Positions 53,659 to 63,778 of a stretch of 64,000 nucleotides of DNA are shown piece by piece; the first letter of the stretch is position 1, and each line of letters starts with the position of its first letter. Made by a program: the position numbers and the translations under genes. The notes beneath the pieces were generated by a model. The model did not search any database, was not told the DNA's origin, and saw nothing but the letters and a program-made list of their open reading frames with translations. Source of the DNA: Manduca sexta (Eukaryota; Arthropoda; Insecta; Lepidoptera; Sphingidae); contig NC_051129.1 of assembly GCF_014839805.1 (NCBI RefSeq), positions 7,382,920 to 7,446,919 on the forward strand, written 5' to 3'.

Positions 53659-56600
53659 CTAACACAAGGGTATAGGATCGGCAACAGAAGCTCGTCTCAA
53701 AGCTAACACGGTGAGTCGCGGCGGCGACACTACGATATTCGCGCTACACTGTTCGAGTAGTATCTTCCAGCGGAGTACTGCCTTCTCGTCTGAACTCATC
53801 ACTTTTAGTTGATCCGGCTGTCAAGAGTAAAGAGAAAGAGAGGATTTAATAATCTCAAACTTAAAATCATGAGTTTTAAGCAAAATGTAATACTTACTCA
53901 TAATACACATATTCTACATAGGTAATTATTATGACAAGCAAAATATGTAAAACGGCTTACAGTAAGTCCTAAAGTTTCTTCTAAAACATTGACTGGAATC
54001 CAAGCAGATATTTCTCCTGTATGGTCTGCAAACCTGATTCGTACCTCCTCATTGTTGTCTCTACAATTAAGGCATAAATATCATCTTTCGAACTGTACCG
54101 ACCAGTAGGTATAAATATTTTTTAGAAAAAAAAATATACCTACAACTGAATGACGAGGCGAGCAAATGGCTCGCCTGATATTTATATTATTCAGAACTTT
54201 AAATTACAGAGTATTTGTATACCAAAGGTCTTGTCATAAACGTTAGATGTCTGGTTAAAGTGTGACGCAGAATAAATAAATTGGTTTAGATTGTTTTTTT
54301 TATGTTGCACTTATAAAACGGTGAGATAGTCACGTGGTTTGTATTTCGGCGAGGTCGAGGTGCGTGACGAGCGCGTGCAGCGTGGCGCAGCCCGCCGCGC
54401 ACGCGCGCAGCTCCTCGCGCACGCGCGCCGCGCACCGCGCCTCGCCGCGCGACGCGCTCCACGCGACACACCCGCCCCACCCGCCGCCTGAACACGTGCG
54501 GAAAGATGGCCTAATAGAACGAGGAGGTATAATAAAACCACCAGTGGGTAGCCGAAGACATGATAAGGTGGCAATGTCAATATACGACCTCACTCGCTTT
54601 TATCGAACCATCGCAACGGACTAATCAAAATAAAGAGATCGAACCGAAACATGGCACTGGAATTTTTTATTGAAAACGTCCGTAAATTTACTAAGTATAT
54701 AATATACTAACTTTTGTTTGCGATTTTGGCCGCGTGAAAAAGTTTCTCGCAATAGAAAGTAGCCTATGTCCTTCCTAGGGTCTCAAAACTATCGCCATGC
54801 CAAATTTCATCGAAATCCGTTGGGTAGTTTTGAAGTTATCGTGTGCAGCCAGCCAGAAAGTATATAGACTTTAATAGATTTTTTTTTAATAGAAACTATA
54901 TTAGTTGCGCAACTTTAACCGTTTACGCAGTGAGAAGCTCTCGAAAAGAATACATTTTCCTCGTTACTGCAATATTTTTTATTGATGCTCCGCTCCAATT
55001 GGTCCTAGCGTGATATCACATATACGCCTATATATAGCCTTTCTCAATAAATGGACTATCCAATACTAGAAGAATTTTTCAATTAGAACCAATAGTTTCT
55101 GAGACTAGCGCCTTCAAAAAACTAACTTTAGGTTTATGGAAGTATATATAGGTAAATAGATAAATATAAATATTGTTTAGTAAACTTCCTAATACGATTA
55201 AATATAGCTGTTTCCAGATATACCGATAAAATGGTTTATTTTATAACAAATTAAATTTTAAATATTTATAGGCAGTGAAAAGGTATGATATTCATAATGA
55301 TACGAATTCTTACGTGTGTTTGCCTGATTTCTGATATACAATCGTAGCGCTTCTGCGTCGGCCGTGTACGGTTGGTGAGTGATAACGCTGCGAGCACAAA
55401 TCTGAACTTTCACTCCCTTACCGCGCCAGGATACTCGAGCATCCGCTATGAAAAGGACACTATCAAGAGGGCGCCACTCTTCCGCTCTGTAAATGATAAA
55501 AATGGCGATGTCCAAAAATTATAATACTTACCAATATACATTTTTAATAGAGAAAATACAAATACTTTGTTTTATGCTTTACGTTTGGAATCACTGTAAA
55601 CGAACATTTTGATTCTAAAAGAGGGTCTAAATAAATTTTGAATACCTTTGTATCGTGTCGATGTCAAAAATATCTAATGAGACGGAAGCAGGCGTTGTAT
55701 TGTCTATAATTTCTATTGTTCCGATTGTCATTTCAGCACCTACAATTAGGTCAGTATCTAATTATAAAGAACTACTTTTCCTACTTTCAACATTGACATT
55801 GGCAAAATCATCGTCTACCAACGATGGAGCCACAATCTAAAAATTGAATTGAATTGAAGTATTAAGGAGTAAAAAAGCGGCGATAGCCCTGGTTGGGTGT
55901 GGAACGGACTGCCAAGACGAATGTCTGCAGGTTCAAATCCCAAGGGCACACACCTCTGACTTTTCTAAAAAATCATGTGTGTATTCTTTGTGAATTTATC
56001 GTTCGCTTTAACGGTGAAGGAAAACATCGTGAGGAAACCTGCACATCTGACAAGTTCTCTATAGGAATTTCGAAGGTGTGTGAAGTTTACCAATCCGCAC
56101 TAGGTCAGCGTGGTGGACTAAGGCCTAATCTCTTTCAGTAGTAGAGGAGGCTCATGCTCAGCAGTGGGCAAGTATATAATACAGGGCTGATATTATTATT
56201 ATTATTAAGGAGTAAACAAAATAGTTGGGTTAGGTTAGGTTAGGTTTATATTTTTATAATTTACTGACCTGCTTTCGTTTTTATTATACGTCGTGGCTTA
56301 ACAGACTTTACAACAACTAATAAATCAACGTACACGTTGTTGGTCTGTTCTGTAAAAAAATGTACCTATGTCATATTTTTAACAACATTTACTTATATAA
56401 ATCTACAAATCACATGTTGATCGCACCTACGTACTGTGTACAATAGAAACTATGTATGTATTTTGATAACACGGTTTGAAACAGGATTCGATCACGAAAT
56501 AATTGGCTATGACAATTAAATAATATGTTTAATTGTCTTCTCACCTGTAAACTTTAGCACTTCGGCGAGACCGCAATATCCCGCTGCAGGCTTGGTGGGT

Positions 56601-58176
56601 ATATGAAGAAGTTGCAAGTATGTACTAAAACTTTCTCCATTATACGTCGAAACGTCAGATGTGCCCTCATTTAACGACAAATAAAATGGTGATGTAACCT
56701 TATAAACAAAAGTAGCTATGTATTATACTTACTATAAATTGTTAATGCTAATTTGTATCGTCAGATGAGTGTAGTGCAAGATTTAAGAAGTATAAATATT
56801 AAAATTAAAGTACTTTTCGGATTTTGTCGTGGTTTTAATGTTTTAGTTTTCTCCCGACGTTTCGAAGACTTTTTCTGTATGTTGCACAACGCGTTTTTCA
56901 TTGCAAAGAGCGATCTCTTTGCAATGAAAAACGCGTTGTGCAACATACAGAAAACGCATGAATTCGCAGTGTTTATAAATCATGCGCCTATCTGGAGAGT
57001 AACACGCAACCCCGCGCGTACACCGAGTTATGTTGTATGGGCGTCTTTTGAACAGAGTAGTAGTAGGAGTAACAAACGGATAATATAACTGCAGCATCGT
57101 GACAGATCTGCATTAAATAACCATTTTTATACAGAAAACAATGCTCTGCACTGTACTATCACCACCGCGAGCTGCTGTAAAATGAGGCCCCCGGGCCATC
57201 GCATACTATACTGCAGCCCCGCGCGTTTGTGCGAAGAAATTTGTACAAACTGCATAATGCAGATCTGCAGTTTCGCAACCACACGTGTGGCGTCAGAGCC
57301 ACGCACGTCGCTACGTGGAGTGGGGTAGTGTGTGAATCGTCTTAGTCTGTCCGATAATTATTTAATGAAAGAAAAGGACTCAAGACCACGATACACGTGA
57401 TAAGTATTACCAATTTAGTTTTCAAATACAATATAGTTAATCGCTATTTTTTTTAAACATATATTTTTTTTATTCAGATGATCGATGCTCGGTTTACGCA
57501 CGAGTAACGCCGTTTATCTATATTGTGTAAATAATAGATTGTCCCTGTTCAAAATAATTATACTTAATACTTATCTATTAATTATCAAAATGCTAACCTG
57601 TGGACGGAAGTTTTCGTTTTCTCCGGTTTTAACACATATTTTTGGATAAGAAATTTCCACTGCAACAAACAAAACAAACTTATATAAGTATATTATGTAT
57701 AATCGACACTTATTTTTATCTGTTTATTTTTTTATGGATCTCAACATATCTTCTGTTTGATGAAATAAATATAAATGATTTAGTCTAAACTACTTACTTG
57801 TTAGCTAGTATTGGGTAACGAATTTTCCCGAAAACTAATATTTTTTCTTGGCGTAATAGGTTTATATATCTTTATAGCTTGATAATCATACATAAATATA
57901 CAATAGTATACGTAGATTATAACACTCACCAACATCTCCAACAAGAAACCTTTCGTAGAAAGTAAGAACGAAGTACTCGGAACCCCAAACATCAACATTA
58001 ATGGTGTCAATTTCGGAATCTCTTAGTGTAAACGAAGTAACTCCTCTCATATCTCCATTCTTTTTACGTGATCCTATAGTCCGTGGGCTATTTTTTGCTA
58101 TTATTATACCGATGATAAGGGAATTTTTTAAATTCGTATTTAAACAGTTCAGACCAATTCTTTGTACTCCCGCCAT
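53659..58176 (-). CDS. MEIOB: MEIOB, meiosis-specific OB-fold protein (RPA1-like)
   Basis: Nine exons: complement(53659..53817, 53961..54060, 54334..54592, 55314..55486, 55646..55739, 56269..56349, 56545..56698, 57598..57659, 57930..58176); 442 aa, about the length of vertebrate MEIOB. The first OB fold contains LIIGIIIAKNSPRTI, SFTLRDSEIDTINVDVWG and FYERFLVGDVVEI. The next has AEVLKF, VDLLVVVKSV and VLFIADARVSWRGKGVKVQI. The C-terminal OB with Cys-rich insert ends in VRIRFADHTGEISAWIPVNVLEETLGLT, matching the family's conserved DHTG...EETLG stretch. MEIOB with SPATA22 binds single-stranded DNA and stabilises recombination intermediates in meiotic prophase. Uncertain point: the 5' edge of exon 54334..54592 uses a weak acceptor chosen because it keeps phase; conservation there is low and the exon is extremely GC-rich. 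Introns hold a full SINE and a perfect hairpin. Confidence 0.88.
54690..54890 (+). repeat. Dispersed repeat tail within MEIOB intron
   Basis: Includes CTATGTCCTTCCTAGGGTCTC, ATGCCAAATTTCATCGAAATC and GGTAGTTTTGAAGTTATCG, phrases typical of abundant lepidopteran repeat ends. It lies in the long intron between exons 54334..54592 and 55314..55486, antisense to MEIOB. Confidence 0.55.
55020..55135 (-). repeat. Dispersed repeat family A, copy 3, reversed and partial
   Basis: Read on the minus strand it gives ...GCGCTAGTCTCAGAAACTA..., then TCCATTTATTGAGAAAGGCTATATATAGG, matching in order the family at 45700-45890 (CGCTAATCTCTGGAACTAC... TATAGGCTA). Same MEIOB intron as the previous repeat. Confidence 0.6.
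55874..56202 (+). mobile_element. Full-length tRNA-derived SINE (Metulj-like) with target-site duplication
   Basis: Starts near GCGGCGATAGCCCTGGTTGG (A-box-like), B-box GGTTCAAATCC at 55930-55940, then GGCACACACCTCTGACTTTT, CGTGAGGAAACCTGCACATC, CGCACTAGGTCAGCGTGGTG and the tail ACAGGGCTGATATT(ATT)n. It is flanked by the 14-bp duplication TATTAAGGAGTAAA at 55860-55873 and 56203-56216, proof of LINE-driven insertion. It lies in a MEIOB intron, antisense to the gene. The intact TSD implies a fairly young insertion. Related fragments in the window are at 27945, 34072, 61697 and 62555. Confidence 0.93.
56228..56247 (+). repeat. Short interstitial TTAGG-type array
   Basis: Three to four copies of GGTTA (the insect telomere unit) directly after the SINE. 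Too short to indicate a fusion point; it fits a microsatellite or a past repair event. Confidence 0.6.
56871..56954. repeat. Perfect inverted repeat, 40-bp arms, 4-nt loop
   Basis: Bases 56871-56910 are exactly complementary to 56915-56954 around CGAT; the arm includes CTGTATGTTGCACAACGCG. It lies in the MEIOB intron between exons 56545..56698 and 57598..57659. Flanking sequence (TCTCCCGACGTTTCGAAGAC) resembles a widespread lepidopteran repeat, so the hairpin may have arisen inside or at the end of such an element. Confidence 0.95.
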
Positions 58177-58531
58177 TTTAACAAACCTTCAAAGAGATTA
58201 TAATATAATTCTCTTTGGATTATAACAAGAAAAGTCATATAACACAATCAGACAGAAGTGCTTTTTGGCGGGAATTGTCTATGGCTACTTGACAGTTAAT
58301 TTTTTTTTTTCTAAAAGAGTTACCAGATTATAAGATTGGATATAAAAACAATATAATTCAAAGAATTATTGTATCCTTTTTGAATCATTCACTTGAATTC
58401 ATTATAAAATAAAAATTTATATTGATAATAATAATGAATTGTATATTTAGGTAAATAATGATAATAACTATTTCAAGATAACTATAGTTAACTTTAACGC
58501 CAAGGGGGAGAGGGGCAGGGAGTGACAGCTG

Positions 58532-58548
58532 CCCCCCCCCCCCCCCCC
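58532..58548. repeat. Poly(C) tract, 17 C
   Basis: A run of 17 cytosines in A+T-rich DNA between MEIOB and the next gene. Length is likely polymorphic or affected by sequencing. Confidence 0.8.
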
Positions 58549-58699
58549 GAGATTCGAAAAAAGTTGCCAAATTTAAAACAACCAAAGTCCTAAGTTAAAG
58601 GACTTGACTTGCTTGATCGATCATTTCCGTATTTATTGAAACTGGAATGAATTCAATTCCATTCCTAATATTCCGTACGCTCAATTACGCTCTGTATCA

Positions 58700-58985
58700 T
58701 GTTATTTTTAAAGCGGGAGAGACGGCGTGAGGGAGGAATATGTGCTCTCGACTATACCTACAATTCATACTTTTCTCGTTCTCCATATCGACTTGCTCTC
58801 CCTAGGCCTGGCAACGGTTTGGTCCCATGATGTATATTTGGCGAAGTTTTCGCTATATCGACCACAAAATCCAAACTCCAGGTCCTGGGGAAAAACCCGT
58901 TATAATTATATATTTTATGCGACCCCGGGTTCAAACCCGAGACCACAGCACTGCAGACGTACCACCATACAACTACGCCCCCAAA
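58700..58985 (-). mobile_element. Probable second tRNA-derived SINE, reverse orientation
   Basis: On the minus strand a tRNA-like head (GGGGGCGTAGTTGTATGG ... GGTCTCGGGTTTGAACCCGGG) begins at 58985 with a good B-box (GGTTTGAACCC, plus-strand 58927-58937). It is followed by a body containing CCAGGACCTGGAGTTTGG and TTGCCAGGCCTAGGGAGAGC. The head does not fold into a full tRNA with a normal anticodon arm, so a SINE is more likely than a tRNA gene. The 3' boundary is uncertain. Confidence 0.5.
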
Positions 58986-59025
58986 ACAGTTGATTTTAAT
59001 AGTGTATTAATACTCAAGCTTTTAG

Positions 59026-59387
59026 CTACTCAAGCACCAGTCGTGCATTATATTATACAATTTTTTATTGAGTACGGGACTCCTAGCGGAAGTCCAGCGT
59101 GGCGGGGTTCACAATATGTTTTGAAAATTTTTACAAAGCAGTTTCAGGTATGCAGACTTCCCTATAATGATAAAATTAACTTCATAGGACTTAATTTAAT
59201 TTAGATACAGCAAAATGAGTATTTTGATTGAATTTAATATGTAAAACCGTTTTGATGTTTTGAATTTGTTCAGCTGCGTGCTTGGTTGACTGTACAAAAA
59301 ACCAACGAAGTTCTTCCACGAGATGAGTCACTTTATATTAGTTCAATTAATAATGAGAAAATCGATAGTGTTTATAATAAAAATTAA
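59026..59387 (+). CDS. Unidentified gene, two 3' exons
   Basis: Exon 59026..59147 ends TTTCAG|GTATGC and joins exon 59274..59387 (acceptor TTTGTTCAG) in the same phase to a TAA stop. The joined frame reads ...VVHYIIQFFIEYGTPSGSPAW, RGSQYVLKIFTKQFQ, then LRAWLTVQKTNEVLPRDESL and a polar tail. Amino-acid composition and the clean splice pair look coding, but I recognise no family. The left acceptor (CTTTTAG|CTACT) is plausible. No start codon exon was found: upstream is the SINE-like block. It might be a small conserved protein whose first exon lies at 58200-58700, or an extra first part of an alternative transcript. It is in tandem with POLD2, ending 372 bp before its ATG. Confidence 0.5.
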
Positions 59388-59759
59388 ATGTTTCATTGTT
59401 GAAATTTATTAGTAGTAAACGCAGTCTCGCAAAAAACGCTGAACAGAATAATTTGGTAGATACTTACATAGGTACTCTGCATTTTGGATTGTTATATAGA
59501 TTGATTTTATTCCAAAGAAAGACACGATGAAATATTAATTCCAGTTAAGCCCTTTGTGCAGGCAGAGTCTCGAGCAACAGCTTGTATAGTAATTAAAACA
59601 GCATTGAATCTCTGTAAATTTTTGGGAAATGTATATCGGCAACATTGGCAAAAAGCCCGAACTTCGAACGTACGTCAAAAAAAACAAATCATACGTTAGT
59701 ATATTAATGTGAATGGTGAATTGCTAAAAAACAAATAATTATATGTTTATTGCTATAAT

Positions 59760-62700
59760 ATGTTATTTAAAACGGAGTTAGATGGAAATAATAAGCCTGG
59801 AAATGAATTTCAGTCACATGAGTTGGGAAGACAAACTACCGAGTACATAGACTGTTCTAAGCGTTTCTATAAAACTTGTGATTTTTCGAAACAATATGCT
59901 CATATTTATTCAGCTAGACTTAATACGTTTAGAAATATTTTGGTTCCATTGGTTATGAAAAAGTGGTCTAATAAGTTTAAAATACTAAAGCTGTGTGAAT
60001 TGCGTGAGAAAAACTATACTTGCGTAGTTATTGGAACTCTTTTCAAGCACCAAAAGTTGAAACCAAGTATTCTAAAAGAATTGTCGGATCAACTCGAAAT
60101 TATTCCACAACCAGCAAGGTATTAATACTGTTCAAGTACATCAAGTGCAAGTACATCAGTTCTTGCTAGGTTTTTATTATTGATTAATTTTAGTAAGACA
60201 AGAACAAAGGATTGTTTTACATACAATAAAACTTGGTATATTTGCTATGTAATAAGATTTTTCAGTCGATGATAGAATATAAAACCTGGCATTTGATATG
60301 TTAAAATATTTATTTAATCAAATTTAAATAATGTCGTGTTTACAGAACACATTTTGTCCACGATTCAGACAGTTTGGTTTTGGAAGATGAATTACAAAGG
60401 ATCAAGTTGGTAGGAGATTGTATTGATATTCATCAAATTGTGACAGGTGTTGTCTGTGCCATCTTGGGTGAGAAGATTATATAATAACTGTGATTTTTAT
60501 AAATAGTAATTTTGGGATAATTTATGGGCCTGGGCTAAAACAAAATTTTCAGATACATATAGTTAAAAGTCAGATAACACTTTGGATACATTTTACAGCC
60601 ATCTCCTAAATAGCTTTAAGATAATACATATATTATTATGTGGTTGAATTCATATTTCAGGATCTGAAGATGAAGATGGTATATTCACTGTAAAAGATGT
60701 ATGTTGGGCTGGTTGCAACATACAACATCCTCTGCCTATAATTAATAATGATAGGTATGATTATAATTTTCACTATAAAGTTGTATTAAGTTTGATTTCT
60801 TCAAATACATCTTCAAAGTTCTTAAAATTTCATATATTATTCTAATATATACATATAATTATAAGTAATGTGATATGTAAGCCATATTTCATACAAATGC
60901 ATTCAGCCATGTTAGTCTTCTTGTTTAGTTAGGTTACTCACTGTAAGAATTTTCTAGGATGCCAATTTTGTAAGAAGAATTGTCTTTATCAATTAATCAT
61001 ACAATAATTTACAGTTTATACCTTCCAATTATATTTATGTCAAAATTTTTCAGATATGTGGTTATTATGTCAGGGTTGAACTTAGCATCAAAATCGCCTG
61101 ATCATATATTCTCCTTGCATTTGCTTCTGGAGTGGATTTCAGGATTGTCAGGAACAGCACAATATCAAGAGGAAATTTCTAATATTGTCAGAGTAATTAT
61201 AGCTGGTAAATATTTATTTTTGAATAGAAGCAGATTTAAATTATATAATATTGTATTCATATGTAGGGGATCGGTGGTTTGTTTGGCTATCTGATAAATA
61301 TGCGACACATTCCATTCCAACATTTGCCTAGTGGTAAATGGTAATAGATTATATGACAAATATTTGGTCTTTATTTTATTAATTATTTATTTCATACATA
61401 AATTTTAACATGGAAAAATATTTTAGTCTGGTAAATAATCAACTTGTTACAAGCCTTTGAATTTTAGTAGAAGGGATAAGTGTCAATAATGAGAAATGAA
61501 GCCTTATACGCGCATGTGATGTCATCATAAATTACGATATGATTATTCACTATTATGTATAGAATAATTTGCAAAATCAAACATAGAAACATACCGTGTT
61601 ACTGGACATTACAAGGCTGAATATCAATTGGTGACAAATGTAGTGCAATGCTGAATAGTTTCATTGGAATCAAAGGTTTAGGTTTTTTGCTACAATAATA
61701 TCAGCCCTATAAGTCATACTGGCCCATCGTTGGGCGTGTGCCTCCTCTGCTACTAAGAAGGTTAGGTCTTAGTCTACTTTTCTGGTTTAGTGGGGGTTGG
61801 TAGACACACATATGGATCTATTAACAATTTAGTCTGTTCATGTGTAAATATATACATATTACGTAAATAAAAGAAATATTAAATAAATTATAATTTATAT
61901 AATTATACTTTCATTTTAGGTGGTGTATTTGCTAATAATTCTGATGAGAAAGTCCTCAATGAATCTGATGTAATAAGTTCGGCTCAGTTGGTTGACTCAT
62001 TTGCTGCTGCCTTGAGTGCAGTGGCACCATTAGACCTTATGCCTGGCTGTAAGGACCCAACTGGCATAATGCTACCACAGAAACCATTTCATTTCTGTAA
62101 GCACTGTTTTTCTGAATAAATAAAAAATCATTGTGCAAAAAAATTTATAACTACACTACTAAGAAATAAATGTTAAGTATTATGATATACATCTACTTTC
62201 TATAGTAACCATACCTTCTAAATAAATAAATTCCTTTTATTTTATTTTTGTAAAGAAATCACATTTTGGCAAGAATGCAAAAGATTAAAGGCGATTTGAA
62301 GTTATGAATTTTTTCTTCTAATGGTATAAAAAATATCGTCACAAAAGATATTTTTTATATTTACCAGTGTAAATTGAATTGCAATGAACTGTTAGATATA
62401 TAATATTAACAATTTATATTTTCAGGTTTGTTTCCAAAGGCAATAGAATACAAATCCTTTAACAGAGTCTCCAATCCTTATGAATGTGATATTGGAGGTT
62501 AGTTTCCTCATGTCTACTATCTTATCTTAAATATAGATGTTTTGTTATAAGAGCCCTGTGTTATATACCCGGTTCCAATGCTGGGCACAGGCCTCCTCTA
62601 CTAGGAGGATTTTAAGATTTAGTTGATTATGCTGGCCTTGTGTGGGTTGGCAGACATCACATACCTTCTAAATTCTTATGTAGAGCTCCTCAGGCATGCA

Positions 62701-63692
62701 GGTTTCGTCACGATGTCTTCCTTTACCATTAAAGCAAGAAATGATGCACAACAAATACACACATAACTTTTAGAAAAGTTGAGGTGCATGCTAACTAACT
62801 AGTCTATAGCTGTTTTTTTTATTAAGTGTTTTTTTTTAGGTTTATTGTGCTTGGGGACATCGGGAGAGCCAATCAAAGATATAATGAGATACAGTAAGCT
62901 TAATAACAGTATAAATGTGTTGAAGAAGACTCTTGAGTGGAGACAACTTGCACCAACATGTCCAGACACTGTACCATGCATTCCATGTGTGGATAATGAC
63001 CCATTTACTATCTACAAATGTCCTGCAGTTTACTTCAGTGGCAATGCTGATAAATTTGCTACTGAAATGTATGAAGGTGAGGAATGAGAATATTAATATA
63101 AAATGATTTTGTTTGTGACTTTAATCTCACAATAAATGTTACAAGTAAAGATAAAAAAAAACCTTATGTTAAACAATAAGTTGCAATAAAAGTAACAGAT
63201 TAACAAGATCTTATAAACTTAAAATAATTAGGAAATAAAAATATGAAATGCAATCAAATGACTACCTACCTGCCTAATATGAATTGCCTTCAAAGCATTT
63301 GGTGTAATTTAATTAATATTTTCATTCTGTGAATAAATTTCAATTTTAGTATTCATTAAACTTTAACTAAACAGAGCTAGCAGTCAGCACACCAAACATT
63401 TCTGGCATTTACAGAAAAAGACAATTAGACCAGCTTTGTTTAATAAAATAACAGATCTTAGACCATTATAGATAACCACTTAATTCTTTGTTTTTGTGGT
63501 CAGTGTCAGTGATTATATAAAATTAGTCTTGCTGTGTAATTTCATAGGGCGGCAATACTGAATGCTTAGTATTTTTCAGGTGCTGAAGGTCAACATGTAA
63601 GATTAGTATCTGTTCCTGATTTTTGCGAGACGAAAACAGTAGCTATCATTAATTTAAAGAACATGGAATGTTACAGTATGGAATTTTCATGA
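59760..63692 (+). CDS. POLD2: DNA polymerase delta small (p50) subunit
   Basis: Eight exons: 59760..60118, 60346..60467, 60661..60754, 61054..61205, 61920..62096, 62426..62497, 62840..63076, 63580..63692; 441 aa, in phase (human about 469). N-terminal OB-fold region: FSKQYAHIYSARL, CVVIGTLFKHQKLKPSIL, DSLVLEDELQRIKL. Then the inactive calcineurin-like phosphoesterase domain: VVIMSGLNLAS, NIVRVIIAGG, LDLMPGCKDPTGIMLPQ, VSNPYECDIGGLLCLGTSGEP, FTIYKCPAVYFSGNADKF, HVRLVSVPDFCETKTVAIINL. It bridges the catalytic POLD1 and POLD3 in lagging-strand replication and repair. The ATG at 59760 is the first in the open exon and aligns roughly with family starts. An intron holds SINE fragments. Poly(A) signal lies 5 nt after the stop. 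Confidence 0.95.
61697..61830 (-). mobile_element. SINE 3' fragment, reverse orientation
   Basis: ATATCAGCCCTATAAGTCAT, TTGGGCGTGTGCCTCCTCTG and GGTTAGGTCTTAGTC are the reverse complement of the 3' half of the SINE at 55874-56202. In POLD2 intron 4. Confidence 0.7.
62555..62790 (-). mobile_element. SINE copy, reverse orientation, 5' truncated
   Basis: GAGCCCTGTGTTATATACCC, GGCACAGGCCTCCTCTACTA, GGCATGCAGGTTTCGTCACG, TCTTCCTTTACCATTAAAGC and AACTTTTAGAAAAGTTGAGG match the SINE of 55874-56202 in reverse. It ends about 50 bp before the POLD2 exon starting at 62840. Confidence 0.75.
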
Positions 63693-63696
63693 AATT

Positions 63697-63702
63697 AATA
63701 AA
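63697..63702 (+). terminator. Poly(A) signal of POLD2
   Basis: AATAAA beginning 5 nt after the TGA, followed by a T/G-rich stretch (GAGTTTACTTGC, TTATGTTTTATG). The POLD2 3' UTR is probably about 20-40 nt. Confidence 0.75.
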
Positions 63703-63778
63703 GAGTTTACTTGCAATATCCATATTATGTTTTATGAACCATTGTATCATTTAGTTACCACAAAAAGGTATTAACGTA

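Noticed and set aside
54286..54624. Four overlapping open frames on both strands
   Set aside because: All arise from one GC-rich MEIOB exon; only the frame that connects to the conserved DHTG...EETLG exon is kept.
54593..55313. A missing exon in MEIOB
   Set aside because: I first suspected a lost segment, but the nine-exon model sums to 442 aa, about the family length, and stays in phase; only the weak acceptor remains doubtful.
56228..56247. Ancient telomere fusion point
   Set aside because: Only three to four TTAGG-type units, beside a SINE tail; far too short to argue for a fusion.
56753..57097. Open frames of 60-110 codons on both strands
   Set aside because: They run through the perfect hairpin, which makes the two strands mirror each other; no protein resemblance.
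58920..58985. tRNA gene on the minus strand
   Set aside because: A good B-box is present, but the anticodon arm and acceptor pairing are not convincing; a tRNA-derived SINE explains it better.
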